This document shows, piece after piece, positions 15,991-24,345 of a stretch of DNA of 38,747 bases (position 1 is its first letter; each line of letters opens with the position of its first letter). The stretch covers positions 1 through 38,747 of the forward strand of contig CAQFOZ010000022.1 of NCBI GenBank assembly GCA_948788915.1. The letters are read 5' to 3'. Position numbers and translations under genes: made by a program. Source of the DNA: an uncultured Muribaculaceae bacterium (lineage in GTDB: Bacteria > Bacteroidota > Bacteroidia > Bacteroidales > Muribaculaceae). The notes under the pieces are model-generated. The model was not told where the DNA came from. It made no database searches and saw only the letters and a program-made list of their open reading frames with translations.

Positions 15991-16809
15991 TCAATCAAAA
16001 ATTACACCGGGGTTCATCATGTGTGGATTGCGCCACAGAATTCTGTATTTCCTGGCAAGCAAGTCGGCCATGGCTTGCCAATATTCAAAGCAGAATCCCA
16101 TGTTGTGCGGTGTGCCTGCAAAGTGCTCATCAAGTTCGTCCTTGACTTCGTAATATATGTCCTCCCACCGGCGGCTGTATTCAATACGATCTTTTTTCAG
16201 GACACCTTCCTGGGGATTCATCCTGATTTCCAACAATTCCTCGTCAGAGATAAATTTCAGTATTGCCTCGTCGTCGGCTCCATGTATGGAGAGCAGATTG
16301 TCAAGACGGTACAGCTCCCGCGCCATGTCGGCTACCTCTTCTCTGTCATACTCCTCTCCGGCATCCGCTATTTTTGCTGCACGACGTATAAAGGAATCCA
16401 GGATACTATAACGGTCATGATTGAAAACTGTCTCGCGCAGTGCAGCTACTATGCGTCCGACGGCAACCTCCAACGTTGCAAATGGCACTTTTCCGTTAGT
16501 GATCAGAGGATTCACCGCTTTGCGGTAATCCTTCAGTGACCGTTCTATTTGACCTTTAACCATAGCTTCGGCATTAAGTGTAAGAAGCTGTATCATCTCT
16601 ACATCGTAGTCATGACATTTATTTTCCTTATCAAGCATGGCTGTAAGAACACCATAGGTTATGCTGTCATATCGTGCTCCCAAAACCACATCATCCGGCT
16701 TGACGGTATCTTTCAATGCGAAAGCCTCATCTATGCGCTGCTTTACTGTCTTATCACTGTCTGCGGTGATAAATTGCAGTTGATTGTAATAATCATTTAT
16801 AGTCATCAC
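15991..16809 (-). CDS. Helical protein of the NPGV[MI]FD-tail family (paralogue 2)
   Basis: A 272-residue helical protein, close in length to paralogue 1 (3860-4681) and aligning with it throughout, most strongly in the last 85 residues: KKDRIEYSRRWEDIYYEVKD, then MGFCFEYW, then LWRNPHMMNPGVIFD at the C-terminus. No signal peptide and no catalytic motif. It is the second gene of the operon, 28 bases after the frame-restored stop of the first one. Two paralogues in one operon and a third in the satellite cluster suggest a series of variants of one component. Confidence 0.75.
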   Translation of the reverse strand: MMTINDYYNQLQFITADSDKTVKQRIDEAFALKDTVKPDDVVLGARYDSITYGVLTAMLDKENKCHDYDVEMIQLLTLNAEAMVKGQIERSLKDYRKAVNPLITNGKVPFATLEVAVGRIVAALRETVFNHDRYSILDSFIRRAAKIADAGEEYDREEVADMARELYRLDNLLSIHGADDEAILKFISDEELLEIRMNPQEGVLKKDRIEYSRRWEDIYYEVKDELDEHFAGTPHNMGFCFEYWQAMADLLARKYRILWRNPHMMNPGVIFD

Positions 16810-16872
16810 AAATCCTTTTATTTTTAGAAACAGTTTCTTAGTCCTCTTCCTGACAGTTCTCTGGTTCCCAGA

Positions 16873-17283
16873 TCATATCCATAATGTCGAAGGCTCCGGA
16901 GATACATGTTCCCCGGCATCGGCAAGGAGATCGTAGAAACGCAGTGTGTCGTCCATAAATTCCGCAGGATCGTTGTTGCGGATGGCAATATCCATCCAGT
17001 CCCAACCGACAATATTGTCGGGAGCGAGGGCTCCGTGGGATATGGCTTCAAGGAGAAGCCGTTTGAAACGATCGAGGTTGGTTATTTTGCAAGTTGACCA
17101 GTCTCGGCATGATTCAAGCAGGGCTTTGCACATCCACATGCCGGTATCCCCGTTTTCAATGCAGGTATCAACTTTCTGCAACAATTCATCCTGCAGGGAA
17201 CGGTAGTCGGGTGTGTCAGACACCTTGGAGCTTAAGTTTATTATGGCATTGACAATCTGTTTATGTCCTTTTGCTTTTTTCAT
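16873..17283 (-). CDS. Small helical protein, C-terminus frameshifted
   Basis: First gene of the operon. The intact frame gives 136 residues and closely matches the C-terminal half of the protein at 20188-20997 (GD.G....KALL..C..W, then ILLEGI..GALAPD..GW.W, then NDP..FM.D..R.YDLLA.A). After AGEH the match stops, but a change of one base restores it: the other frame reads GAFDIMDMIWEPENCQEED and ends at 16838, against ALDIMNTIWEPEQIIEED in the paralogue. So a 1-base deletion near 16900, or a sequencing error, has truncated the protein; its true span is probably 16838-17283. No known domain. Confidence 0.7.
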   Translation of the reverse strand: MKKAKGHKQIVNAIINLSSKVSDTPDYRSLQDELLQKVDTCIENGDTGMWMCKALLESCRDWSTCKITNLDRFKRLLLEAISHGALAPDNIVGWDWMDIAIRNNDPAEFMDDTLRFYDLLADAGEHVSPEPSTLWI

Positions 17284-17411
17284 TTGGTATTTTATTTTAA
17301 GAAACCGTATGGATTAAACTACCATTCACTGGAAAAGATTCTTAACTGGAATGAAAATCTCATATTTAGTGTATATATTGCAATTTGTAATAAATTAACA
17401 CTTTCTATATG

Positions 17412-17419
17412 CAAATATA
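17412..17419 (-). promoter_or_regulatory. Candidate -7 box of the main operon promoter
   Basis: The minus strand reads TATATTTG, a perfect TAnnTTTG box of the Bacteroidota primary sigma factor. There is no TTTG at the expected -33 position. Instead a copy of the repeated TTAACAATACGT element occupies 17431-17442, as at an activator-dependent promoter. A start near 17405 would leave a leader of about 120 bases before the first ATG. Confidence 0.45.
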
Positions 17420-17430
17420 TATTAAAATCA

Positions 17431-17517
17431 TTAACAATACGTCTACACATCATATAAATATGATTGTAAATTGTAGATTTCATGTTAACAATACATCAAA
17501 AGTTGTTTACAATACGT
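17431..17517. promoter_or_regulatory. Three direct repeats, likely AraC-type operator
   Basis: The 12-mer TTAACAATACGT and close variants occur at 17431-17442, 17485-17496 (TTAACAATACAT) and 17506-17517 (TTTACAATACGT). The last two are spaced exactly 21 bases start to start, the two-helical-turn spacing typical of AraC-family tandem half-sites. The first overlaps the -33 region of the operon promoter. An AraC-family gene starts 900 bases away. A fourth copy in matching orientation lies before the satellite cluster (19481-19492). Confidence 0.5.
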
Positions 17518-17563
17518 AAAATTGCCTATCTGTCAATGTATTGAGAAATTTCGTTGGAGAACA

Positions 17564-17725
17564 TCAGTCCGTCTTTTTCATCTGTTGCGCTAATTTCTTG
17601 TGCTGTTAGTGCAGCTCTGCCTCATGCTCTTTCAGGTAGTGCCTGAGACATTCAGGATGCATATCGAATTCAGCTGTGACTTTTGCTTTAATGTGTTTGC
17701 TCTCTTTTAGCTCAAGCTGATGGCT
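17564..17725 (-). pseudogene. Decayed helix-turn-helix-like coding remnant
   Basis: One minus-strand frame gives a protein-like stretch (QLELKESKHIKAKV, then FDMHPECLRHYLKEHEAELH). It is closed by a stop and continues as QHKKLAQQMKKTD after it. No start codon is suitable and stops flank it on both sides. It reads like the DNA-binding part of an old helix-turn-helix or transposase-type gene, but the call rests on eye inspection only. Confidence 0.25.
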
Positions 17726-18385
17726 TCAACGTGTTGATGTATGATGTCTGTGCGTCAGCTATAAAAGGGTATGGCTTTGGATTTACAGCTGTCCCATTCT
17801 TTGGGTAATATCCTGTATTTTATTGCTATATGTCTGATTGCCTAGTGGCTAGCGACATAATGTGCGATATTTCTTGGATGTTCTTAGGCCGTTGACTGGC
17901 GAGATTTTATTTTTACTGTTGTTATATGATTGATTTGGAAGTTATCAGGAAATTAGCTAGCCTTAATGTCACGCTGGCAGAGGCAAGATATTGAATATAC
18001 TTTCGTGTTGGCAGGGCAATTGTTGATGGTAATGACAGTTGTATGCTTTAGAAGCAAATGATTAATTTAGATTTGTCATATAGATAAATTAGCACAGTTA
18101 ATTTTATGGTTGCTGGTCAAGCATGTGAAATATAATATGTTGTGTTGTTATGAGTGGAACTTCGAATAATTTACTAACTTTGCAACTGTATCAGATATTG
18201 TTATGCTGTCTAGATATTTAGAAAGCGTATGCTTGTCTGGTATTTGGAAACCGTTGAAATTTTAGATATACTGCTGGTGGCATAGGTGTACGCAATAGGT
18301 TGACCGTTATTGTTGCATCAGTATATTGGGGTTTCTTATAACATTTAAACAAGATGTAATATACCAATATACAGGTCTCATTTTG
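17726..18385. other. AT-rich intergenic DNA without genes
   Basis: No frame of useful length and no convincing paired stems. Perfect TAnnTTTG boxes occur on the plus strand at 18175-18182 (TAACTTTG) and, just past the end of this stretch, at 18386-18393 (TATTTTTG). Neither has a TTTG at the right -33 distance. One of them may drive the AraC-family gene; the second would give a leader of about 20 bases. Confidence 0.4.
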
Positions 18386-18417
18386 TATTTTTGTTATTAA
18401 GAGTTTGTCAATTTGAT

Positions 18418-19452
18418 ATGAGCTATATGGTTAATAATGTCATATTGTATTTACTTGGACTTTCCACTATGTTTTTCGGCATGATGGCAGTCTTTTTTTA
18501 TCGCAAGGGTGAAAGACTGCACAAACTCGTAGCCCTTTTGATGCTCACGATCTCAATCCAATGTGTCAAGGATTTTGTAATAGTAAGCATAGGACTTTTT
18601 GTCGATTCAGACTATTGGAAAGAGATAACGGCGATAGATATGGTTGCAGTGCCTATGTATGCCTTTGTCCTGACTGAACTTGTCAACCCCGGTCGTATCA
18701 CGGTTAAGAGTATGGTATGGCAGGAGCTTCCGTTCGTGTTGTTACCGGTTTTGTACATTGCCAATGGCGCCTTGTGGATTTTTTATCTTGAAGTGGCATG
18801 GGCTGCGGTTTATGGCACAGCATATCTTATATGGACAGCTGTCAGTATTCCCCGTTATAATCGGAACCTTCAGGAACAGTATTCATATACGGAAAATGTT
18901 AATCTGAACTGGCTTAAGATAATTCTATATACATTCTATATTATACTCGGACTTTGGGTTTTTGACAGCATTGCTCTTCATTTTTATATGGAGTGTGTTT
19001 ATATGGCCTGTAATCTGGTTTTATGGATGGTAATTTCATTCTTCCTGTTCCGTCATGAGTCGGTTATTGATGAGCTTGTTGACTGGGTTCCCAAGACGAC
19101 AATAGAAGATTCAAGTATTGACAATTCTTTGGCGACACGCATTAAAGAACTGTTTACTGTTAAGAAAGTTTTTCTAAAGCCTGATTTGAAATTGTCTGAT
19201 ATAGCACGTGAAGTGGGATCCAACCGTACATATGTGAGCAATTATTTCAATAGTGAGGCTACGGCCAACTTCTATAGTTACGTGAACTCATATCGTGTAA
19301 TGTACGCGTGTGAACTGCTTGCGGATGTCACGATTCCGGTTCAAGATGTTGCGTTGAAGTCAGGGTTCAATAGTGCGTCTGCGTTTTCAAGAGTATTCGC
19401 CAAACACATGGGCTGCTCCCCGACAGTTTTTAGAAAAAAATCAAATGAATGA
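18418..19452 (+). CDS. AraC-family transcriptional regulator with N-terminal membrane domain
   Basis: A 344-residue protein starting at ATG (MSYMVNN); an upstream TTG would add nine residues. Residues 1-225 carry six to seven hydrophobic segments, so the sensor half is in the membrane. The last ~105 residues are an AraC double helix-turn-helix: helix-turn-helix 1 LSDIAREVGSNRTYVSNYFN and helix-turn-helix 2 VQDVALKSGFNSASAFSRVF, followed by the family-typical GCSPTVFRK end. This layout is common in Bacteroidota. It stands between the two paralogous clusters, and repeated elements with AraC-like spacing lie before the main operon, so it is the likely activator of both. The ligand is unknown. 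Confidence 0.9.
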   Translation: MSYMVNNVILYLLGLSTMFFGMMAVFFYRKGERLHKLVALLMLTISIQCVKDFVIVSIGLFVDSDYWKEITAIDMVAVPMYAFVLTELVNPGRITVKSMVWQELPFVLLPVLYIANGALWIFYLEVAWAAVYGTAYLIWTAVSIPRYNRNLQEQYSYTENVNLNWLKIILYTFYIILGLWVFDSIALHFYMECVYMACNLVLWMVISFFLFRHESVIDELVDWVPKTTIEDSSIDNSLATRIKELFTVKKVFLKPDLKLSDIAREVGSNRTYVSNYFNSEATANFYSYVNSYRVMYACELLADVTIPVQDVALKSGFNSASAFSRVFAKHMGCSPTVFRKKSNE

Positions 19453-19480
19453 GTGATTTGCATGAATTAAAGTGCATTAT

Positions 19481-19492
19481 ACGCATTGTAAA
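19481..19492 (+). promoter_or_regulatory. Single copy of the AraC-type element before the satellite cluster
   Basis: ACGCATTGTAAA matches 11 of 12 bases of ACGTATTGTAAA, the reverse complement of the copy at 17506-17517. In both clusters the element has the same orientation relative to transcription. It is 118 bases upstream of the first ATG of the satellite cluster. A weaker copy (8 of 12) begins 20 bases further on at 19501. Confidence 0.4.
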
Positions 19493-19609
19493 GATAGTTT
19501 GTGCAGTCTAAACAATTTCTTTTTACGATATGTTGAGTTTATTTTACTGAATGTTAATCTGTGATATCGTTTACGGTTTAATTTAGAATACTAAATCAAT
19601 TATGTCGCA

Positions 19610-20176
19610 ATGGAAGAAAAAATAAAGACTCTTGCCGGAGTGTTTAGCATGATGGTTACGAATGCCAACAGTTTCTGTGATGTATGGAAGAATATTAAAC
19701 TTGGACGGGAGGCTTTTGCTATTATGAAAGAGTTGCCGGACACCATACCGGGAGAATTTGACACACCGGCCGACAAGGCTGCCCTGCTCGGACAAATGCT
19801 TGATCAAATGGAGGAAACGTATACTCCACGTTTTTGTATCATCGTTAGAGAATATATGCATAAATTAGCACCCGGTGATGTTGGCAACGATGCAAAAATT
19901 GAACAGCTTCGCGATTATATAGACCTTTCGCTTCCGATGGAAGAGTATTGCCGGAAATATCACAAACATTTGAAGTTTGATCCGGTGGAGCGCACAGAAG
20001 AGATGGAAGCTGTGATTGAAAGCGTAGAGAGGGAAGTGGCAGATGAACTTTACGGCATACCAAGAGGCATGGGGTTCTGCTTCGCACATTGGCACGCCCG
20101 CAAAGTCGCACTCGCCCTCCGTGGGATTGAGTGGGACTCGCCGGCTGTAATGAACCCGGGAGTAATGTTTGACTGA
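19610..20176 (+). CDS. Helical protein of the NPGV[MI]FD-tail family (paralogue 3, short)
   Basis: A 188-residue protein, about 85 residues shorter than paralogues 1 and 2; the missing part is N-terminal. The shared C-terminal block is intact: KFDPVERTEEMEAV, MGFCFAHWHA and SPAVMNPGVMFD at the exact end. It is soluble and helical with no signal peptide. It is first in the plus-strand satellite cluster, 157 bases after the AraC-family gene. The next gene starts 11 bases after its stop. Confidence 0.75.
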   Translation: MEEKIKTLAGVFSMMVTNANSFCDVWKNIKLGREAFAIMKELPDTIPGEFDTPADKAALLGQMLDQMEETYTPRFCIIVREYMHKLAPGDVGNDAKIEQLRDYIDLSLPMEEYCRKYHKHLKFDPVERTEEMEAVIESVEREVADELYGIPRGMGFCFAHWHARKVALALRGIEWDSPAVMNPGVMFD

Positions 20177-20187
20177 TTTTGACAGAT

Positions 20188-20997
20188 ATGGAAGAGAAGA
20201 AAGAGGAGACAAAATTCTCCATGGCGGATTTGTTGCCGACAGTGCTCGATATAAATGTGCATCATTATGTGCGTGATCAGTCGTTGGCTACGAATTATGA
20301 CGAGAGTGTTCGCATCGATTCCCGCAACATTGTAGCCGGAAATTTGATTGATACCGGCAGTCTCGTTTGTGGCAAACTCATGGTTAAAGAAATCACGGAA
20401 GAATCTATAACCCTCATTCACATTCCCAGCAAAGAGACACATACCCTCAAGTTTGAGGAGGAGTGGGTAATAGGACCATATATCAGCGATAACAATCCTT
20501 ATGTAAGCAGCGACGAGATTACGATGACAATCAAATACGATCTCCTCACACCATGGGCGCAGATACCGGATATCGTGGACAAAATCATGCAGGTTCATGA
20601 AAAAAGTACAGGCTCAGTAATCCCCGAAACGGTGGAAGATGAAGAACGTGTGCTGGCACTCCTGAATCTGGAACTTGAAGCCGGTGATGTGGGATCCTAT
20701 CCACTGAAGGCATTGCTGAGCGCATGCAACAACTGGTATACAGCCAGGATTGTCAGGCTCGGGATGTTTCAGGAAATACTTCTAGAGGGAATTGAAAAAG
20801 GAGCCCTGGCACCGGATGATGAAACCGGATGGTCATGGTTGAAGGTTGCTGCGGATACAAACGATCCGGAGACGTTCATGACCGACATGGACCGATATTA
20901 CGACCTTCTGGCAAGTGCAGTCGAGAACGGCAACACTGATGCGCTTGATATAATGAATACCATCTGGGAACCGGAACAAATAATTGAAGAAGACTGA
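20188..20997 (+). CDS. Two-part protein; C-terminal half paralogous to the first operon gene
   Basis: A 269-residue soluble acidic protein. I start it at the ATG (MEEKKEE) rather than a TTG nine bases earlier. The first ~140 residues are beta-rich (DSRNIVAGNLIDTGSLVCGKLMVKEI, WVIGPYIS) and have no counterpart in Region 1. Residues about 160-269 match the protein at 16873-17283, including KALLSACNNWYTARI and ILLEGIEKGALAPD, and end DIMNTIWEPEQIIEED. This copy is the guide that exposes the frameshift in the other. Function unknown. Confidence 0.72.
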   Translation: MEEKKEETKFSMADLLPTVLDINVHHYVRDQSLATNYDESVRIDSRNIVAGNLIDTGSLVCGKLMVKEITEESITLIHIPSKETHTLKFEEEWVIGPYISDNNPYVSSDEITMTIKYDLLTPWAQIPDIVDKIMQVHEKSTGSVIPETVEDEERVLALLNLELEAGDVGSYPLKALLSACNNWYTARIVRLGMFQEILLEGIEKGALAPDDETGWSWLKVAADTNDPETFMTDMDRYYDLLASAVENGNTDALDIMNTIWEPEQIIEED

Positions 20998-21131
20998 TGA
21001 GTCTGACCTGCATTGACAGATATCTTAACATGATATTTGACACAGCCAGAGTCTCTGAAACCTTCTCTGCCGAAACATTGCTTTATAAAACAGTATATGG
21101 AGAAGGAGGAGCCTTTGATAATATTTCATAA
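20997..21131 (+). CDS. Possible 44-residue protein, translationally coupled
   Basis: A 44-codon frame begins at an ATG that shares a base with the stop of the previous gene (TGATGA). It runs to TAA 22 bases before the next gene's ATG, filling the space between two operonic genes. The product would be MSLTCIDRYLNMIF... with an amphipathic helix. No homologue is known to me, and the case rests on position and start overlap alone. Confidence 0.4.
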   Translation: MSLTCIDRYLNMIFDTARVSETFSAETLLYKTVYGEGGAFDNIS

Positions 21132-21153
21132 TAACACTTAAATTCGGTTGATT

Positions 21154-22722
21154 ATGAACTTCCTGAAACGAATTTTCAGTATTGGCAGACCCCGGTTGAT
21201 ATGTTTCGTGCTGATGATCTTTACACTTGGTGCGCTTCTGTTCGATGTTTTTATGCAGAATGATAAGCTAAGAGAGGATGGCCCGACGTTCATACTTGAC
21301 AAGTCGCAAAAGATGATTGTCACATTAGGCAATGATTCTTTATATGTGTCTCTGTCAAAGGGAGACTCCATTCGGATTCTCGGTCTTCGCCGCTACACGG
21401 CGCAACAGCAGTTTCTTGTACAGACCGCTCGAGGAGACCGTGGATGGTTGCAGTGTGATAAGTTGCCTGTTCCCGAAGTGTTGTTTAAAGGACCGCACAA
21501 GGGGGATACAATCAGGCTCACAGGGGAGATATTTATTGATAAAGGTACTTATGTCCGTGGTTATTACGCTGTCCTTCCTGATGGTTCGAAAATTGAGACC
21601 GGGGCTGAAAGTTTCATCCCTGCGATTGATGGTTGGCAGGACATGGTGCTTGACGACAACCTGATGACAGCCGTCGGAACGCAATCGTATTTCAGTTCTC
21701 TGACAGGTAGAACCTTGAAAGAACTTGAAAATAAGATAGGTCCTGCTGTCCAGATATATCACCGTTTAGACGGCACTGCGCTTGCTCAGTTCAGGGCAAA
21801 GGCTATGGGAGATGATGGCAAATTCTATAATCCCACATATACAATCGATGCGGACGGCTACGCCGTTGATATAAAATTTGACTACAAAAGCGGACGCGGC
21901 GATTGGCTGTTGAAACTTTTGCCGGGTTCAAAGTTGATTCTCAACACACCTCTGACGGGAGCGATGATTCGTACCAGCGTGTATAGCTGGGAATATGACC
22001 CTCTGAATACCAAAGGATTCAGGCTTTTTGTGTTCTATTCAGTTGCCATAATGACTATGATTCTCGGAATCTTTTGGATGTTCTTTACCCCCTCGCTTAT
22101 AGTTCTGGCTATGGGTTGGCTGTTACAATTTTCAAAAGTGTTTGCTCTGTTGTCCGACAAGATTTTGAAATATGTGATGTTGGGTGTAACTATATTTTGT
22201 ACCTATTGGTGGACTGTTTCCATGATTGCCTGGGGTATATTTTGGCCATTACTGATTATTCTGTTCTTTTTCAGTCGCTATAGCTACATTGCTGCCTCTT
22301 GTGTGCTTTGTACCAGCCCCCATCAACGTTGTCCAATTTGCCATAGATTGCATACCATCAAATTTGATTTCGATGAACTTATCGACACAGAATTTAAGAA
22401 GGGAAGTGACATACGGCAAGGCAAGTTGCTTGGCAAAAAACATAGCTGGTATCAGACCTATGACCTCATAACGACTACGTATAGAAACGTAGACGGAGGG
22501 ACTACCACCTCTACGAGAAAGGCCAATTACAAAAACCACAAACAAGTGCATGAAACTTACGAGATGATTGAGTATGATGTCACATATCAGATGGATCATT
22601 ATCACGATCACTGGCTTTGCGACAAATGTGGACATGAAGAAATCCTCAACAACACAGTGTGCACTGAAGTTGACCGTAAAATGACCGGAACCCATACTTC
22701 CACAAGCACTTATGAGGCATGA
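21154..22722 (+). CDS. Membrane protein with SH3-like N-terminus and split zinc ribbon (paralogue B)
   Basis: A 522-residue paralogue of the protein at 13326-14855, alignable from end to end. It has an N-terminal anchor (about 13-33), an SH3b-like segment (SKGDSVRILGLRRY, RGDRGWLQCDKLP) and a BamE-like stretch (LTGRTLKELENKIG). About four membrane helices follow, then a split zinc ribbon, CPIC and CDKC, separated by ~90 charged residues. The start is the ATG of MNFLKR; a TTG lies six bases upstream. It is the last gene of the satellite cluster. The conserved spacing of both CxxC pairs supports a real metal site in the family. Confidence 0.8.
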   Translation: MNFLKRIFSIGRPRLICFVLMIFTLGALLFDVFMQNDKLREDGPTFILDKSQKMIVTLGNDSLYVSLSKGDSIRILGLRRYTAQQQFLVQTARGDRGWLQCDKLPVPEVLFKGPHKGDTIRLTGEIFIDKGTYVRGYYAVLPDGSKIETGAESFIPAIDGWQDMVLDDNLMTAVGTQSYFSSLTGRTLKELENKIGPAVQIYHRLDGTALAQFRAKAMGDDGKFYNPTYTIDADGYAVDIKFDYKSGRGDWLLKLLPGSKLILNTPLTGAMIRTSVYSWEYDPLNTKGFRLFVFYSVAIMTMILGIFWMFFTPSLIVLAMGWLLQFSKVFALLSDKILKYVMLGVTIFCTYWWTVSMIAWGIFWPLLIILFFFSRYSYIAASCVLCTSPHQRCPICHRLHTIKFDFDELIDTEFKKGSDIRQGKLLGKKHSWYQTYDLITTTYRNVDGGTTTSTRKANYKNHKQVHETYEMIEYDVTYQMDHYHDHWLCDKCGHEEILNNTVCTEVDRKMTGTHTSTSTYEA

Positions 22723-22769
22723 GCATGTTGAGAATATACTAAAAACGGTTCTGAATCGAGATTGTTAGG

Positions 22770-22807
22770 TATAATGAGGGTGTTCATTTTGATGCACCCT
22801 CATTATA
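22770..22807. terminator. Perfect 13-bp stem-loop between convergent genes
   Basis: Arms 22770-22782 and 22795-22807 are perfect complements (GAGGGTG core) around a 12-base loop, with AT-rich flanks on both sides. It separates the satellite cluster (ends 22722) from the minus-strand yccF-like gene (ends 22816) and probably terminates both. Confidence 0.8.
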
Positions 22808-22815
22808 TATTAATT

Positions 22816-23184
22816 TTAAATGATCGTTTTGCCGAATGGAAACAATGCTAACTTCATCAGTTTGAAGTGTTGAAGTCCAAACGGGATACCAACTATCGTG
22901 ATACAAAACAACAGACCCCAGCCAAGATGAGTCAAAGCGATGACAAAGCCGCCGAGAAACCACCATATTACATTCATTATTCCTGCTATACACCCGGAAG
23001 ATCGGCAATCGCTTGTAATATCAGTGCCAAACGGCCACAAAGCGACCGTAGCAAGCTTCATTGTCTGTAGTCCGAAGGGAATACCTATAATGGTAATCAT
23101 CATTAGAATGCTTGATATGGCATATTCAATGGCAATCATCAGACCGCCAAAAACAAACCATACTATATTGAGCAGAATGTTCAT
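22816..23184 (-). CDS. yccF: YccF-family inner membrane protein
   Basis: A 122-residue membrane protein with the two tandem halves typical of the YccF domain: IVWFVFGGLMIAIEY...ITIIGIPFGLQTMKLA and NVIWWFLGGFVIALTH...ITIVGIPFGLQHFKL. Each half has two hydrophobic segments. Length and both IGIPFGLQ motifs fit the family, whose function is unsettled. It is followed 3' by the terminator at 22770-22807. It is not related to the neighbouring paralogous clusters. Confidence 0.92.
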   Translation of the reverse strand: MNILLNIVWFVFGGLMIAIEYAISSILMMITIIGIPFGLQTMKLATVALWPFGTDITSDCRSSGCIAGIMNVIWWFLGGFVIALTHLGWGLLFCITIVGIPFGLQHFKLMKLALFPFGKTII

Positions 23185-23226
23185 ATTAATTTCACCTGAT
23201 GACAGTAAAGTTCCCTCTGGGAATAA

Positions 23227-23796
23227 TCATTTCAGCTTCTTGCCATCTGAAAAGGCGTTGCCTACACGATGACCAAGTTCGATGTAACCGTTATGGATGG
23301 GATCGAAGGTGATGAGTTTCATTTTTTCGACATCAGGTTTACCATCTTCGGCAAGGTACTCATCTTTGCAGATGATATTCAATATTTCAGCGATGATATA
23401 ATAACCGGTTGCTGATTCATCCAGTTTCTTGACAATGCGACATTCCATTGTCATAGGGAACACATCAAAGACAGGAGCGTTGACGTTCTCGCCTTTGTTC
23501 GCTTTCCATCCGGTATGTGCAATCTTGTCTGGAGTAGTCTTGCCGCTGACGATGCCAACATAGTCGGAAGCCTCAAGAGTTTCAGTAGTGGCAAATGCGA
23601 GAGTAAACTCACCGCAGCGATTGAGATTCTTGGTGGTCTGATGATTTCCCATCGAGATCATCACTTCGTTCATGTCCCACTGACCGCCCCATGCAGCATT
23701 CATGGCATTGGGAGTGCCATCTTCATTATAAGTACCGATTATCAGCACGGGCTGGGGCAACACCCACGCCTTAGGTTTGAAATTTGTAGTTTTCAT
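23227..23796 (-). CDS. Flavin reductase-like (FMN-binding split barrel) protein
   Basis: A 189-residue protein of the flavoredoxin type, starting at MKTTNFKPKAW. The split-barrel core is visible: PQPVLIIGTYNEDGTPNAMNAAWGG, then VMISMGNHQTTKNL, then GEFTLAFATTETLEASDYVG and DVFPMTMECRIVKK. The family binds FMN and transfers electrons in the cytoplasm, usually with a reductase partner that is not seen here. It lies 42 bases before yccF on the same strand and may share its transcript. Confidence 0.9.
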   Translation of the reverse strand: MKTTNFKPKAWVLPQPVLIIGTYNEDGTPNAMNAAWGGQWDMNEVMISMGNHQTTKNLNRCGEFTLAFATTETLEASDYVGIVSGKTTPDKIAHTGWKANKGENVNAPVFDVFPMTMECRIVKKLDESATGYYIIAEILNIICKDEYLAEDGKPDVEKMKLITFDPIHNGYIELGHRVGNAFSDGKKLK

Positions 23797-23833
23797 ATTC
23801 GTTTTAGATTTGAGCACTTATTTTTTTTCTTAC

Positions 23834-24247
23834 TTAACTATAAACGGTGAGGACGATGTTTCGTTCACCACCGTAGTCGCGAAACTCGCAGAGATAGATT
23901 CCTTGCCATGTGCCGATATTCAGACGGCCGTTCGTAATTGGAATTGTTAACGAAACACCTGCCAGTGAGGATTTTGCGTGAGCCGGCATGTCATCGGCTC
24001 CTTCTATTATGTGATCATAATAAGGCTCATTCTCAGGCACGAGGTGGTTGAAAATCTTATCCATATCAGTTCGCACATCCGGATTTGCATTCTCATTGAT
24101 TGTCAGCCCGCAAGATGTATGTTTCACAAAAACATTCAGCAGGGCAGATTTGGGTAGCGGGGCGGGAAGTCGGCGAATAATCTCGCCCGTTATCAGATGA
24201 CAGCCACGCCTCATCGCAGGAAGTCTGAATTCTATCTGTTGTACCAT
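23834..24247 (-). CDS. yjbQ: YjbQ / UPF0047 family protein
   Basis: A 137-residue protein that matches the YjbQ family over its whole length: VFVKHTSCGLTINENANPDVRTDM, then DDMPAHAKSSLAGVSLTIPI, and GTWQGIYLCEFRDYGGERNIVL at the C-terminus. Members have been linked to weak thiamine-phosphate synthase activity. The conserved His and Glu of the likely active site (KHTS, NEN, AHAKSS) are present. No thiamine genes are nearby. It is upstream of the flavin reductase-like gene, 37 bases apart. Confidence 0.92.
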   Translation of the reverse strand: MVQQIEFRLPAMRRGCHLITGEIIRRLPAPLPKSALLNVFVKHTSCGLTINENANPDVRTDMDKIFNHLVPENEPYYDHIIEGADDMPAHAKSSLAGVSLTIPITNGRLNIGTWQGIYLCEFRDYGGERNIVLTVYS

Positions 24248-24345
24248 TTTGATTGATTACTAATATTTTAAGATATATGTATATATTGACAATTTCTTAA
24301 TATATGATCCCTGAATTCTTCATGACCCCTTCTATTTAAAACATG

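Noticed and set aside
17726..18385. A small regulatory RNA in the long intergenic region
   Set aside because: No stable hairpin followed by a T-run and no conserved element could be seen; expression data would be needed.
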